Shown: positions 26,336-34,741 of the stretch, piece after piece | Layout: the number at the start of each line of letters is the position of its first letter | How positions within the stretch are numbered: the stretch's first letter is position 1 | The notes under the pieces: model-generated | What the model saw: only the letters and a program-made list of their open reading frames with translations | Told to the model about the DNA's origin: nothing | Databases searched by the model: none | Assembly (NCBI RefSeq): GCF_001652725.1 | Contig: NZ_LWHJ01000022.1 | Span: 62,001 to 126,000, forward strand | Source: Pedobacter psychrophilus | Lineage (GTDB): Bacteria; Bacteroidota; Bacteroidia; Sphingobacteriales; Sphingobacteriaceae | Direction of reading: 5' to 3' | Length of the DNA: 64,000 nt | Translations under genes and position numbers: made by a program

Positions 26336-28774
26336 ATGAGAGACAAATCTTTAAAAACATTAATCGTAATAACTTTATTAAGCTTTACTCTAAAAGGATT
26401 AGGGCAAAATAAAACCTCATCCATCTATCATGATAAATGGATTGATTTTAATAAAAACGGTAAAAAAGATATTTTTGAAGATCCTGTACAAAATATTGAT
26501 GCCCGTGTAAATGATTTGCTTTCTCAAATGAATTTGGATGAAAAAACCTGCCAAATGGCCACGCTTTACGGCTATAAAAGGGTTTTAAAAGATCAATTAC
26601 CAACACCAGAGTGGAAAAACGAAATCTGGAAAGACGGGATTGCCAATATAGACGAACATTTAAACAGTTTACCATTTAATCCTGGAGCAAAATCAGAATA
26701 TTCTTTTCCTTTCAGCAAACATGCCGACGCTATTAACCAAGTACAAAAATGGTTTGTAGAGCAAACTAGATTAGGGATTCCTGTAGATTTTACCAATGAA
26801 GGGATTCATGGTTTAAATCATGACAGGGCCACTCCTTTGCCTTCTCCCATAAATATTGGAAGCACCTGGAACAAGACGATGGTAAGAACTGCAGGAAATA
26901 TTGTGGGTAGAGAAGCAAAAGCATTAGGTTATACCAATGTTTATGCGCCAATATTAGATGTTTCTAGAGACCCAAGATGGGGAAGAGTTGTTGAAACTTA
27001 TGGCGAAGACCCATTTTTAATTGCAGAATTAGGGAAGCAAATGACCTTAGGAATTCAAGAAAATGGAGTAGCATCTACTTTAAAACATTTTGCCGTTTAC
27101 AGTTCTCCAAAAGGTGGTAGAGATGGAAATGCAAGAACAGATCCGCATGTTGCACCAAGAGAATTACATGAACTTTTTTTATATCCTTTCAGAAGAGTAA
27201 TCCAAGAGGCTCATCCTTTAGGAGTAATGAGTAGTTACAACGATTGGAACGGAATGCCAGTTACAGGCAGCAGCTATTTTTTAACAGAATTATTGAGAAA
27301 ACAATACGGTTTTACAGGCTATGTAGTATCTGATAGTGAGGCTGTAGAGTTTTTATTCACCAAACATCATGTTGCTAAAGATGCAGAAGACGGAGTAAGG
27401 CTGGCCGTAGAAGCCGGGCTTAATGTACGCACCAATTTTACGTTACCTGAAACTTACATTCTTCCTCTTAGAAACCTTGTTTCAACAGGCAAAGTTTCTA
27501 TGGAGACTATAAATTCTAGAGTTGCTGATGTTTTAAGGGTTAAATTTAAGTTGGGTTTATTTGATCAGCCTTATGTAGATGATGTGAAAGCATCAGATAA
27601 AAAAGTGCATACCCAAGCTGATGATGATTTTGCATTGCAACTTAATAAGGAGTCTATGGTGCTTTTAAAAAACCAACCTTATAATAATGGAAATGAACCT
27701 ATTCTTCCGCTAGATAAAAATAAGATAAAAAGTATTTTGGTAACAGGACCATTGGCTACTCAAACTAATTATCAATTAAGCAGGTATGGTCCTTCAAATA
27801 ATCCAGTAACATCAGTTTTAGACGGAATTAAAAATGAGGTTGGTGGTAAAGTGAAAATTAGTTACGCTAAAGGTTGTGATATTATTGATGCAACCTGGCC
27901 AGAAAGCGAGATCATCCCAACTCCATTGACCATTCAAGAACAAAAAGATATTGACGAGGCAGTTGCACAAGCTAAATTAGTAGATGTTGTTATTGCTGTT
28001 GTTGGAGAAGATGAAAAAAGAGTAGGCGAAAGTATGTCAAGATCTGGATTAGACTTACCAGGTAGGCAACGTCAGCTATTGCAAGCACTTTATGCTACCG
28101 GAAAACCAATTGTTATGGTAATGGTAAACGGGCAACCCTTAACCATTAATTGGGAGAATAAATACCTCACAGCAATTTTAGAAGCATGGTTTCCTGGTGC
28201 TCAAGGAGGTAAAGCAATTGCTCAAACTTTATTTGGCGAGAATAATCCAGGAGGAAAACTTCCTATTACCTTCCCTAAAAGCATAGGTCAAATTGAATTG
28301 AACTTTCCGTTTAAAAAGGGTTCTCAGGCAGATCAACCTAGCTCTGGACCTAATGGGTATGGCAAAACTAGAGTTAATGGACCTTTATATCCTTTTGGAT
28401 ATGGATTAAGTTATACCAGTTTCGAATTTAAAAATCTTAAAATTAATCCATCTCAAAGTTTCAATCAGGGAGAAATTTCGATAGTTGTTGATGTTACTAA
28501 TACGGGAAAAGTAACAGGAGATGAAGTAGTACAACTATATATCAGCGATTTGCAAAGTAGCGTAACAACTTATGAATCTGTATTAAGAGGTTTTGAAAAA
28601 GTTAGCCTCACTCCAAATGAAACAAAAACGATTGAATTTAAAATAAAACCTGAAGATTTAGCTATTTATGATAAGGACATGAATTTTGTAGTAGAACCTG
28701 GAATGTTTAAGGTAAAGATTGGTAATTCTTCTGAAGATATTAAATTGACTGGAGATTTAGAGATTAAACTATAA
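26336..28774 (+). CDS. Glycoside hydrolase family 3, long form
   Basis: An 812-aa secreted GH3 with signal peptide MRDKSLKTLIVITLLSFTLKGLGQ. It differs from the other three by an N-terminal insert typical of one Bacteroidota GH3 clade (YHDKWIDFNKNGKKDIFEDP, LPTPEWKNEIWKDGIANID). Core motifs are DVSRDPRWGRVVETYGEDP, KHFAVYSSPKGGRDG and the nucleophile Asp333 in YVVSDSEAVEFL, with SDSE in place of SDW. The C-terminal sandwich (KESMVLLKN, VVGEDEKRVGESMSRSG) and the fibronectin III-like domain (GYGLSYTSFEF) are complete. Members of this clade are usually called beta-glucosidase or beta-xylosidase. It follows the T9SS protein behind a strong terminator and precedes the GH10 operon. Confidence 0.91.
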   Translation: MRDKSLKTLIVITLLSFTLKGLGQNKTSSIYHDKWIDFNKNGKKDIFEDPVQNIDARVNDLLSQMNLDEKTCQMATLYGYKRVLKDQLPTPEWKNEIWKDGIANIDEHLNSLPFNPGAKSEYSFPFSKHADAINQVQKWFVEQTRLGIPVDFTNEGIHGLNHDRATPLPSPINIGSTWNKTMVRTAGNIVGREAKALGYTNVYAPILDVSRDPRWGRVVETYGEDPFLIAELGKQMTLGIQENGVASTLKHFAVYSSPKGGRDGNARTDPHVAPRELHELFLYPFRRVIQEAHPLGVMSSYNDWNGMPVTGSSYFLTELLRKQYGFTGYVVSDSEAVEFLFTKHHVAKDAEDGVRLAVEAGLNVRTNFTLPETYILPLRNLVSTGKVSMETINSRVADVLRVKFKLGLFDQPYVDDVKASDKKVHTQADDDFALQLNKESMVLLKNQPYNNGNEPILPLDKNKIKSILVTGPLATQTNYQLSRYGPSNNPVTSVLDGIKNEVGGKVKISYAKGCDIIDATWPESEIIPTPLTIQEQKDIDEAVAQAKLVDVVIAVVGEDEKRVGESMSRSGLDLPGRQRQLLQALYATGKPIVMVMVNGQPLTINWENKYLTAILEAWFPGAQGGKAIAQTLFGENNPGGKLPITFPKSIGQIELNFPFKKGSQADQPSSGPNGYGKTRVNGPLYPFGYGLSYTSFEFKNLKINPSQSFNQGEISIVVDVTNTGKVTGDEVVQLYISDLQSSVTTYESVLRGFEKVSLTPNETKTIEFKIKPEDLAIYDKDMNFVVEPGMFKVKIGNSSEDIKLTGDLEIKL

Positions 28775-28845
28775 AAATTTTAAAATAGCTTATTTACAGT
28801 TAGATACAGGTTTTTAATTATTGATATAGCATATCAGTTTAAGAA

Positions 28846-28910
28846 ACATTTTTATACCCTTAATTAAGGACAAACAGACGCCTTAAAAAATATTAAAGCT
28901 ATCATATTTG
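28846..28910 (+). promoter_or_regulatory. Tandem half-site operator and -7-like box (site D) for the xylanase operon
   Basis: Half-sites ACATTTTTATACCCTTAATT (28846) and ACAAACAGACGCCTTAAAA (28870) have CCT at 28858 and 28881. CATATTTG starts 22 bp later, at 28903, and the GH10 ATG is 86 nt beyond the box. Confidence 0.7.
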
Positions 28911-28988
28911 TATCATCAATTTTCTGAAATTGATAAACCAATTAAACAACCGCAGAGTAAATTATTTTGCTCTAACAACTAAATTAAA

Positions 28989-30083
28989 ATGAAAAAGAAT
29001 ATTTTATTAGTATTAGCCTTATTTGTCATTATGGTTTCTTGTAAAAAGAAATTTGACGATTTACCCATCGTTGTAACTCCTCCTGTTTTGCCTCCAGTTA
29101 TCACAACTCAAAAAATAAAAGATTTAACAACAACATTTAAATTTGGTGCAGCTGTAAAAACCGCAAATTTGAAATCAGAGTCGGCTTATGATAATACTTT
29201 TAAGGGAGAATATAACCAGCTTTCTGCCGAGTTTGAAATGAAAATGAATTTTATTTGGAATTCAGAAACGTCATATAATTTTACCAATGTAGATTATTTG
29301 GTAAACTATGCTCAACAAAATAACATGACTGTACATGGCCATACTTTATTATGGTATCAATCTTTTCCAGATTGGTTTAAGAATGCTAATTATGATTCTG
29401 TGGCATTTGAAAGCAAAGTAAAAGTATATATAGAAACTGTTGTTGGAAGGTATAAAGGCAAAATTAAAAGCTGGGACGTTGCAAATGAAATTTTTAATGA
29501 TGATGGTACCATGCGTATAGAATCTCAGATACAAGGAAAATTTAAAGATCCAATTGGATTTGTAGGTAGGTGTTTTAAATATGCCGCTATAGCAGATCCA
29601 GATGCTAAACTATTTTATAATGATTATAACGTTGTTTTAGCTGCCGGAAAAAGAACAGCAATGAAAAATATGGCTATCAGGTTTAAAAATGCTGGTATTC
29701 CAATTCATGGTTTGGGCGAGCAATTTCACTATCGTATTAGCACTAGCCAAACTCAAATTAATAGTGGCTTTGCAGATTTAGTAAGTTCTGGATTATTGAT
29801 CCATCTTTCAGAAATAGATTGTAAAGTAAATACAACAAATTCTCCTACTTATGTTGTTAACTCAACAGATTTACAAAAACAATCTGATTTCTTTAAAAAC
29901 ATTGTGAAGTTATATAATGCTATTCCAGGCAATCAAAAATTTGCCATGACAACTTGGGGAATCACTGATAAGAATACTTGGTTACGCGATAGTGGTAATG
30001 GAAACAAAGAATACCCTTTATTATTTGACGAGAACTATGGTAAAAAGCCTGCCTATGTTGGCTTTCTTGATGGTTTAAAGTAA
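28989..30083 (+). CDS. GH10 endo-beta-1,4-xylanase lipoprotein (copy 1)
   Basis: A 364-aa lipoprotein. The lipobox Cys18 (VIMVSCKKKFDD) is followed by a proline-rich linker (VVTPPVLPPVITT), which would hold the catalytic domain away from the membrane. The GH10 TIM barrel shows NQLSAEFEMKMNFIWN, MTVHGHTLLWYQSFPDWF, the acid/base Glu167 in SWDVANEIFNDDG, GLGEQFHYRIS and the nucleophile Glu275 in IHLSEIDCKVN. The enzyme cuts beta-1,4-xylan or mixed xylose/glucose chains internally, probably at the cell surface. It is the first gene of the operator D operon, ahead of an unassigned clan GH-A enzyme and a second GH10. The domain is compact, and no carbohydrate-binding module is inserted in it. Confidence 0.93.
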   Translation: MKKNILLVLALFVIMVSCKKKFDDLPIVVTPPVLPPVITTQKIKDLTTTFKFGAAVKTANLKSESAYDNTFKGEYNQLSAEFEMKMNFIWNSETSYNFTNVDYLVNYAQQNNMTVHGHTLLWYQSFPDWFKNANYDSVAFESKVKVYIETVVGRYKGKIKSWDVANEIFNDDGTMRIESQIQGKFKDPIGFVGRCFKYAAIADPDAKLFYNDYNVVLAAGKRTAMKNMAIRFKNAGIPIHGLGEQFHYRISTSQTQINSGFADLVSSGLLIHLSEIDCKVNTTNSPTYVVNSTDLQKQSDFFKNIVKLYNAIPGNQKFAMTTWGITDKNTWLRDSGNGNKEYPLLFDENYGKKPAYVGFLDGLK

Positions 30084-30108
30084 ATCAAATCCTATATAAT
30101 TATTTAAA

Positions 30109-31524
30109 ATGATGAATCTAAAAATATCATTAGTTGGATTGTTATGCTTTGTTTTTTGTTCACAATCATGGGCACAAAGCAATCCTAACTATTATAATGT
30201 AGAAATTAAAAGAGCCAAAGAAAGCCCCAAATGGGAAACTTTTACAGCAAAAACCATTGATAAGCTTCCCTTTTACAAATCAAAAAAAGAACCTGCTCTT
30301 AATTCTTATGGTAGCTGGAAGGTTAACCAACAGAATCCTACAGGTTTTTTTAGAAGTTTAAAAATTAAAGATAGATGGTGGATTATTGATCCTGAGGGTT
30401 TCCCATTTATTAACAAAGGAGTAGCTGTGTTCCGTCCATATTCTTCAGAAAATCAAGAAAAAGCGATGAAAGAAAAATATGGGACAGTTGATAAATGGTA
30501 CAAAAAAGAAAGTGATTTTTTGAAAAGTCAAGGATTTAATGGTGCTGGTGCTTGGTCTGATGTTGATTTGATTAGAAAAAGTAAAAAACCTATAGTTTAC
30601 ACGGTAATTGTAAATGCGATGGCAAGCTATAAAGCCGAACATATTAAACGTTTTGGAGGAAAGTATAAAACAGCAGGTTGGCAAGGATACCGTTTTGATT
30701 TGGTAATGGTATTTGATCCGGAATTTGATGCGTATTGTGATGCAGCTTTTAAACCTGTAGCCAAATATAAAGACGATAAATATTTATTAGGCTATTATTC
30801 TGATAATGAATTACCATGGAAAACTGATGCTTTAGATATCTCAATAAAAAATTTAGAAAAAGATGAGCCAGGTTACATAGCTGCTAAAAAATGGTTGGAC
30901 AAACGAAAAAATAAGGATGCTGATTTAAGCGATATTACAGAAGAAGATCGCATCGCATTTTCTGGTTTTTACTTTGAAACCTATATGAAGAAAGTAACTG
31001 CGGCACTAAAAAAATATGATCCTAACCACATGTATTTGGGCTGTAGATTTAATCAACAAGAAAGACAAGAGCTTACAAATCCAGAAATATTTAAGGTGGC
31101 TGGAAAATATATGGATATAATTTCCATTAATCATTATCGTAAATGGGAACCTGATGCTACCCAAATGAACGATTGGGAAAAATGGAGTGGCAAACCTTTT
31201 CTCATTACAGAATGGTATACAAAAGGTGAGGATTCTGGTTTAAAAAATAATACTGGTGCCGGTTGGCTGGTAAAAACACAACAAGATAGAGGATACTTTT
31301 ATCAAAATTTTGTATTAGACCTGCTAAAAAGTAAGAATTGTGTTGGTTGGCATTGGTTTACTTATCAGGATAATGATCCAAATAATTTAAAAGTGGATCC
31401 TTCTAATAGAGATTCTAATAAGGGGATTGTAGATTCTGACCTTAACAGATATGAACCGCTTCTAAAACAGATGAAAATAATAAATGATCAGGTTTTTAAT
31501 CTAACGGCATTCTTTGATAATTGA
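30109..31524 (+). CDS. Clan GH-A glycoside hydrolase, family unassigned (agarase/GH50-like features)
   Basis: A 471-aa secreted protein with signal peptide ending SQSWAQ. It looks like a TIM-barrel retaining glycosidase. RDRWWIIDPEGFPFINKG-like wording (here KIKDRWWIIDPEGFPFINKG) and DKYLLGYYSDNELPW, with a likely acid/base Glu, recall the agarase/GH50 group. A likely nucleophile Glu lies in PFLITEWYTKGEDSGL. Other conserved-looking stretches are MYLGCRFN, IISINHYRKWEPD and GWHWFTYQDNDP. Agarose is an unlikely substrate here because the gene lies between two GH10 xylanases, 25 nt after the first and 43 nt before the second. It may be an exo- or endo-enzyme acting on the same beta-linked backbone. 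The clan is fairly sure; family and substrate are open. Confidence 0.7.
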   Translation: MMNLKISLVGLLCFVFCSQSWAQSNPNYYNVEIKRAKESPKWETFTAKTIDKLPFYKSKKEPALNSYGSWKVNQQNPTGFFRSLKIKDRWWIIDPEGFPFINKGVAVFRPYSSENQEKAMKEKYGTVDKWYKKESDFLKSQGFNGAGAWSDVDLIRKSKKPIVYTVIVNAMASYKAEHIKRFGGKYKTAGWQGYRFDLVMVFDPEFDAYCDAAFKPVAKYKDDKYLLGYYSDNELPWKTDALDISIKNLEKDEPGYIAAKKWLDKRKNKDADLSDITEEDRIAFSGFYFETYMKKVTAALKKYDPNHMYLGCRFNQQERQELTNPEIFKVAGKYMDIISINHYRKWEPDATQMNDWEKWSGKPFLITEWYTKGEDSGLKNNTGAGWLVKTQQDRGYFYQNFVLDLLKSKNCVGWHWFTYQDNDPNNLKVDPSNRDSNKGIVDSDLNRYEPLLKQMKIINDQVFNLTAFFDN

Positions 31525-31567
31525 ATTATTAATCCATATAACTAACCAAATTTATTAACAAAAATCT

Positions 31568-32758
31568 ATGAAAATGAAAAAATTAACTTTAATCGTAGTG
31601 TTGGGATTTTGTGCAGTAAGTTGTAAAAAATTAGAAACAAAATCAGAATTTGTTGATTCTTCTGACAAAAATATACAGATTCAAAACGTAACTTATTCGC
31701 CAAATAATCCATTATTAAAAGCCGCAAATGATGATGTGATGATTGGTGCTGCAATTAATGAAAATAGATTCAACAATTCTCTCTACACCAATTTGGCAGG
31801 CAACCAATACAACAGTATTACCGCAGAAAACGAGATGAAATTTGCGAACACGGAGTTAACGAGAGGTAATTTTACTTATGGCGGAGATCAAGTTGTTTTA
31901 TTTGCTCAAAACCATGGGATACATCGTGTACATGGTCATAATTTGATTTGGTACACTAGTAATCCAAGTTGGTTAGCCAATGCAACTACATCTGGAATGA
32001 CAACCGACCAAACTTACCGTTCAATAATGAAAAATCACATAAGAAATTTAATTTTTCATTATGCAACCTTTAAAAATCCTGATGGCTCTTTTAGAATACA
32101 ATCATGGGATGTAGTGAATGAGGCAATGGATGACAATGGAAATTTGAGAAGTTGTATCTGGACTCAAAAAATTTCTGGTGAGGCATACACTTATATTAAG
32201 CTAGCTTTTCAATATGCAAGACAAGCCGCTATTGATGCTGGACAACCTGATTTAAAATTATTTTATAATGATTTTGGACATGAATATTCTAAAACTAAAA
32301 GTAATGCAATTGCTAACCTTGTAAATCGTTTACAAAATGAACCACTTATTGGTGGTAAAAAAATTATAGATGGTGTTGGTTTGCAAATGCATACCAGTTA
32401 CACTAGACAGGTTTTTGAGAATGGTAATGGATTGGCAAACGTTGAGTACGGAATACAAACCATGAAAAATACTGGTTTAAAAGTACATATTTCAGAATTA
32501 GACATTAGAGGGGATAATACAAATATTAACAATAGCACTGCCATAGGCGGACAAAATTATAGATACTTTAATATTCCTCAACTCTATAGAAAAATTGTTC
32601 CTGTAAATCAAAGATGGGGCATCACTTTATGGAATATTGGAGATGGTGACTCAAGCCAGGGGCCAAATAATACGGCAACTCTTTACGATACTAATTACAA
32701 TAAAAAGAGTATGTACCAACAGTTTTACGAAGGGCTTAACGAGGGTTTACAAATATAA
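31568..32758 (+). CDS. GH10 endo-beta-1,4-xylanase lipoprotein (copy 2)
   Basis: A 396-aa lipoprotein with Cys19 (GFCAVSCKKLETK). The GH10 barrel includes NSITAENEMKFANTE, HRVHGHNLIWYTSNPSWL, the acid/base Glu185 in SWDVVNEAMDDNG, DGVGLQMHTSYT and the nucleophile Glu310 in VHISELDIRGD. It ends with WGITLWNIGDGDS and a YNKKSMYQQFYEGL tail typical of GH10. The two GH10s of this operon differ in loops and length, so they probably differ in preferred chain length or branch tolerance. The gene is followed by a terminator and then rpiA. Confidence 0.93.
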   Translation: MKMKKLTLIVVLGFCAVSCKKLETKSEFVDSSDKNIQIQNVTYSPNNPLLKAANDDVMIGAAINENRFNNSLYTNLAGNQYNSITAENEMKFANTELTRGNFTYGGDQVVLFAQNHGIHRVHGHNLIWYTSNPSWLANATTSGMTTDQTYRSIMKNHIRNLIFHYATFKNPDGSFRIQSWDVVNEAMDDNGNLRSCIWTQKISGEAYTYIKLAFQYARQAAIDAGQPDLKLFYNDFGHEYSKTKSNAIANLVNRLQNEPLIGGKKIIDGVGLQMHTSYTRQVFENGNGLANVEYGIQTMKNTGLKVHISELDIRGDNTNINNSTAIGGQNYRYFNIPQLYRKIVPVNQRWGITLWNIGDGDSSQGPNNTATLYDTNYNKKSMYQQFYEGLNEGLQI

Positions 32759-32788
32759 TTTTCTGCAATTGATTGTATAATAATCAAT

Positions 32789-32829
32789 CATGTGGGTAGA
32801 ATTTTCATAGCTATCCACATGGTTTTATT
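32789..32829 (+). terminator. Hairpin terminator between the second GH10 and rpiA
   Basis: The stem CATGTGGGTAG (32789-32799) / CTATCCACATG (32811-32821) has one G-T pair and an 11-nt loop and is followed by GTTTTATTT. It is imperfect in the T tract, so termination may be partial. Confidence 0.65.
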
Positions 32830-32906
32830 TGTAATTTGATGTAAGTCTTATTAAAAAGTTTATTTAAAAGTATAGATTTAAATTTTTTATTATTTAATTG
32901 ATTTAA

Positions 32907-33611
32907 ATGGAAGATTATAAGTTTGAAGCCGCTAAAGCTTCGGTAGATTTTATTAAGCATGGGCAAAAAATAGGCGTTGGCGCTGGTTCTTCCATATTTC
33001 ATATGATAGATATCATATTAAAAGACACAACTCTAGCACAATCTTTATCTTTTGTTTCATCTTCCTTTAAAACCCGCCAGTATTTACGCGAAAAAGGTTT
33101 AACCGAGCAATTATCTTCTAACATTGAGGGATTAGACCTATATTTTGATGGCTGCGATCAATTTGATACTGAACTTAATGCTTTTAAAAGTGGAGGAGGA
33201 ATTCATACCAGCGAAAAAATTATTGCTGCTAGCGCAAAGGAATTTATATTGGTTGGAGATGAAAGTAAGTTTGTTGAAAAACTTAATAATAAACATCCTT
33301 TAGTGATAGAGATTTTACCAGAATCATTATCATTGGTTCTCAAAAAACTTCAATTACATTACCCACAATCTGTTGTAGCTATTAGAATGGCTTCTCAAAA
33401 AGATGGTGCCGTTATTACAGAAAATGGAAACCTTCTGGCCGACATTAAATTTTCTGTCATTCCTGATTTAAATGAACTAAATATTAAGATTAAAATGATA
33501 ACGGGAATTGTTGAGCATTCTTTATTTTATAGAATGGCAAATAAAGCAGTTATAGCAGGTGAACAGGGAATCAGAATTATTAATCCTATTTATGATAATG
33601 CTATTAAATAG
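32907..33611 (+). CDS. rpiA: Ribose-5-phosphate isomerase A
   Basis: A 234-aa cytoplasmic enzyme without a signal peptide, the only clearly cytoplasmic metabolic enzyme in the window. It interconverts ribose-5-phosphate and ribulose-5-phosphate in the pentose phosphate pathway. The active-site residues fall on the same numbers as in E. coli RpiA: Asp81 and Asp84 in YFDGCDQFD, Lys94 in FKSGGG and Glu103 in HTSEKI. VGAGSSIFHMI corresponds to the phosphate-binding GxGSxxT loop, and the C-terminal EHSLFYRMANKAV matches the GxVExGLF region in position. It sits at the end of the xylanase operon, behind a terminator. Its place suggests that pentose released from the glycan feeds this pathway, though xylose isomerase and xylulokinase are not in the window. 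Confidence 0.93.
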   Translation: MEDYKFEAAKASVDFIKHGQKIGVGAGSSIFHMIDIILKDTTLAQSLSFVSSSFKTRQYLREKGLTEQLSSNIEGLDLYFDGCDQFDTELNAFKSGGGIHTSEKIIAASAKEFILVGDESKFVEKLNNKHPLVIEILPESLSLVLKKLQLHYPQSVVAIRMASQKDGAVITENGNLLADIKFSVIPDLNELNIKIKMITGIVEHSLFYRMANKAVIAGEQGIRIINPIYDNAIK

Positions 33612-33653
33612 ATTATAATAATGTTTAAGAAATCAATAAAAGCTACATTTTGA

Positions 33654-33717
33654 ACATTTGTATACCTAATCAGAAACATACCATCCCCTATTTAAAATTT
33701 TTAACAGCGTAAATTTG
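33654..33717 (+). promoter_or_regulatory. Tandem half-site operator and -7 box (site E)
   Basis: Half-sites ACATTTGTATACCTAATC (33654) and ACATACCATCCCCTATTT (33676) have CCT at 33665 and 33687. TAAATTTG, an exact match to the Bacteroidota -7 consensus TAnnTTTG, starts 23 bp later at 33710. This exact match anchors the reading of the other boxes. The leader to the start codon is long, about 170 nt. Confidence 0.73.
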
Positions 33718-33885
33718 GTTTAAACCAATATTTATAAACAATCAATTTATTAGAATTAGGAATACAATTTATCAAAAAGCTTAGATATGCTATGCACATC
33801 TTGTTTTACAGAATTGACGAATTATCCAAATTTTAAATAAAAATTTTAATTTATTATAAACACAATACATAAACTTAGGTAATAC

Positions 33886-34689
33886 ATGAGAAATTCGAAA
33901 CAGTTAAAAAACCGATATTATAATTTTTATAGCAATAGAAATACATCATTATTCATCTTGATTTTAATGTTTACAAGTTGTATCATCTCTTGTAAAGTTA
34001 AAAAGACGACAGCAGTAGTTGTACCAGAATGGTCACTTCCAGGTTCTTCCACACATAAACAAGTCCCACCACCAATAGATTTTCATCGAGTTACAAAAAC
34101 ATCAAATAAAAACATTGGCATTTTTGATGGGCAAAGTGATATAGGGGCTGCTCTTGTACCCGGATCGTCAAGTTTTGATCCTATTTCAAAAGAGTATACC
34201 ATCAATTCTGCAGGTTATAACATTTGGTATACAAGAGATGAATTTCGTTTTCTGTGGAAAAAAATGTCTGGTGATATATCTTTAGCTGCCGATGTTAAAT
34301 TTCCTGTTGCAGAAGGTTATTCAGATAGAAAGGCAGTAGTAATTATCAGACAAAGCCTTGATGACGATGCTGAAGAAGTAATGGTTGGTCGTCACGGAGC
34401 AGGCTTGATGCACATGGCTTGGAGGCCAGAAAAAAACACCATGATTCAACAAATGAAAGTTCCAGAAAAAGGTGCTATGCGAATTGGAATAGAAAAAAAA
34501 GGAGATAATTATGCAATGTTCATTAGTTTAAACGGAGAACCAATGCATCAGCTAGGAAATCCAGTTAAAATAAGTATAACAGAACCTTTTTATGTTGGCA
34601 TTGGCTTTACATCACACATTCCTGATAAATCAGATACTGCAATACTTTCTAACGTAGTATTAGAAAACGTTGCTGGGAAAGTGAGATAA
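33886..34689 (+). CDS. Lipoprotein with a DUF1349/concanavalin-like domain
   Basis: A 267-aa lipoprotein with a long charged N-region and lipobox Cys36 (TSCIISCKVKK). After a proline-containing linker, residues about 80-265 form a beta-sandwich related to the first domain of the TolB-like protein at 968-2467. Compare NIWYTRDEFRFLWKKMSGD with NVWAAQDSFSFLSKKMNGD, and RKAVVIIRQS with RKAGLMIRTS. No catalytic residues were recognized. It may be a glycan-binding or scaffold protein of the periplasm or surface. It is the first gene of the operator E operon, 52 nt before GH105, so it is co-expressed with uronate enzymes. Confidence 0.75.
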   Translation: MRNSKQLKNRYYNFYSNRNTSLFILILMFTSCIISCKVKKTTAVVVPEWSLPGSSTHKQVPPPIDFHRVTKTSNKNIGIFDGQSDIGAALVPGSSSFDPISKEYTINSAGYNIWYTRDEFRFLWKKMSGDISLAADVKFPVAEGYSDRKAVVIIRQSLDDDAEEVMVGRHGAGLMHMAWRPEKNTMIQQMKVPEKGAMRIGIEKKGDNYAMFISLNGEPMHQLGNPVKISITEPFYVGIGFTSHIPDKSDTAILSNVVLENVAGKVR

Positions 34690-34741
34690 AATTTTTATTT
34701 AAAAAATAGCTGATCCTGTTATATACAACCTAAAACTTATC

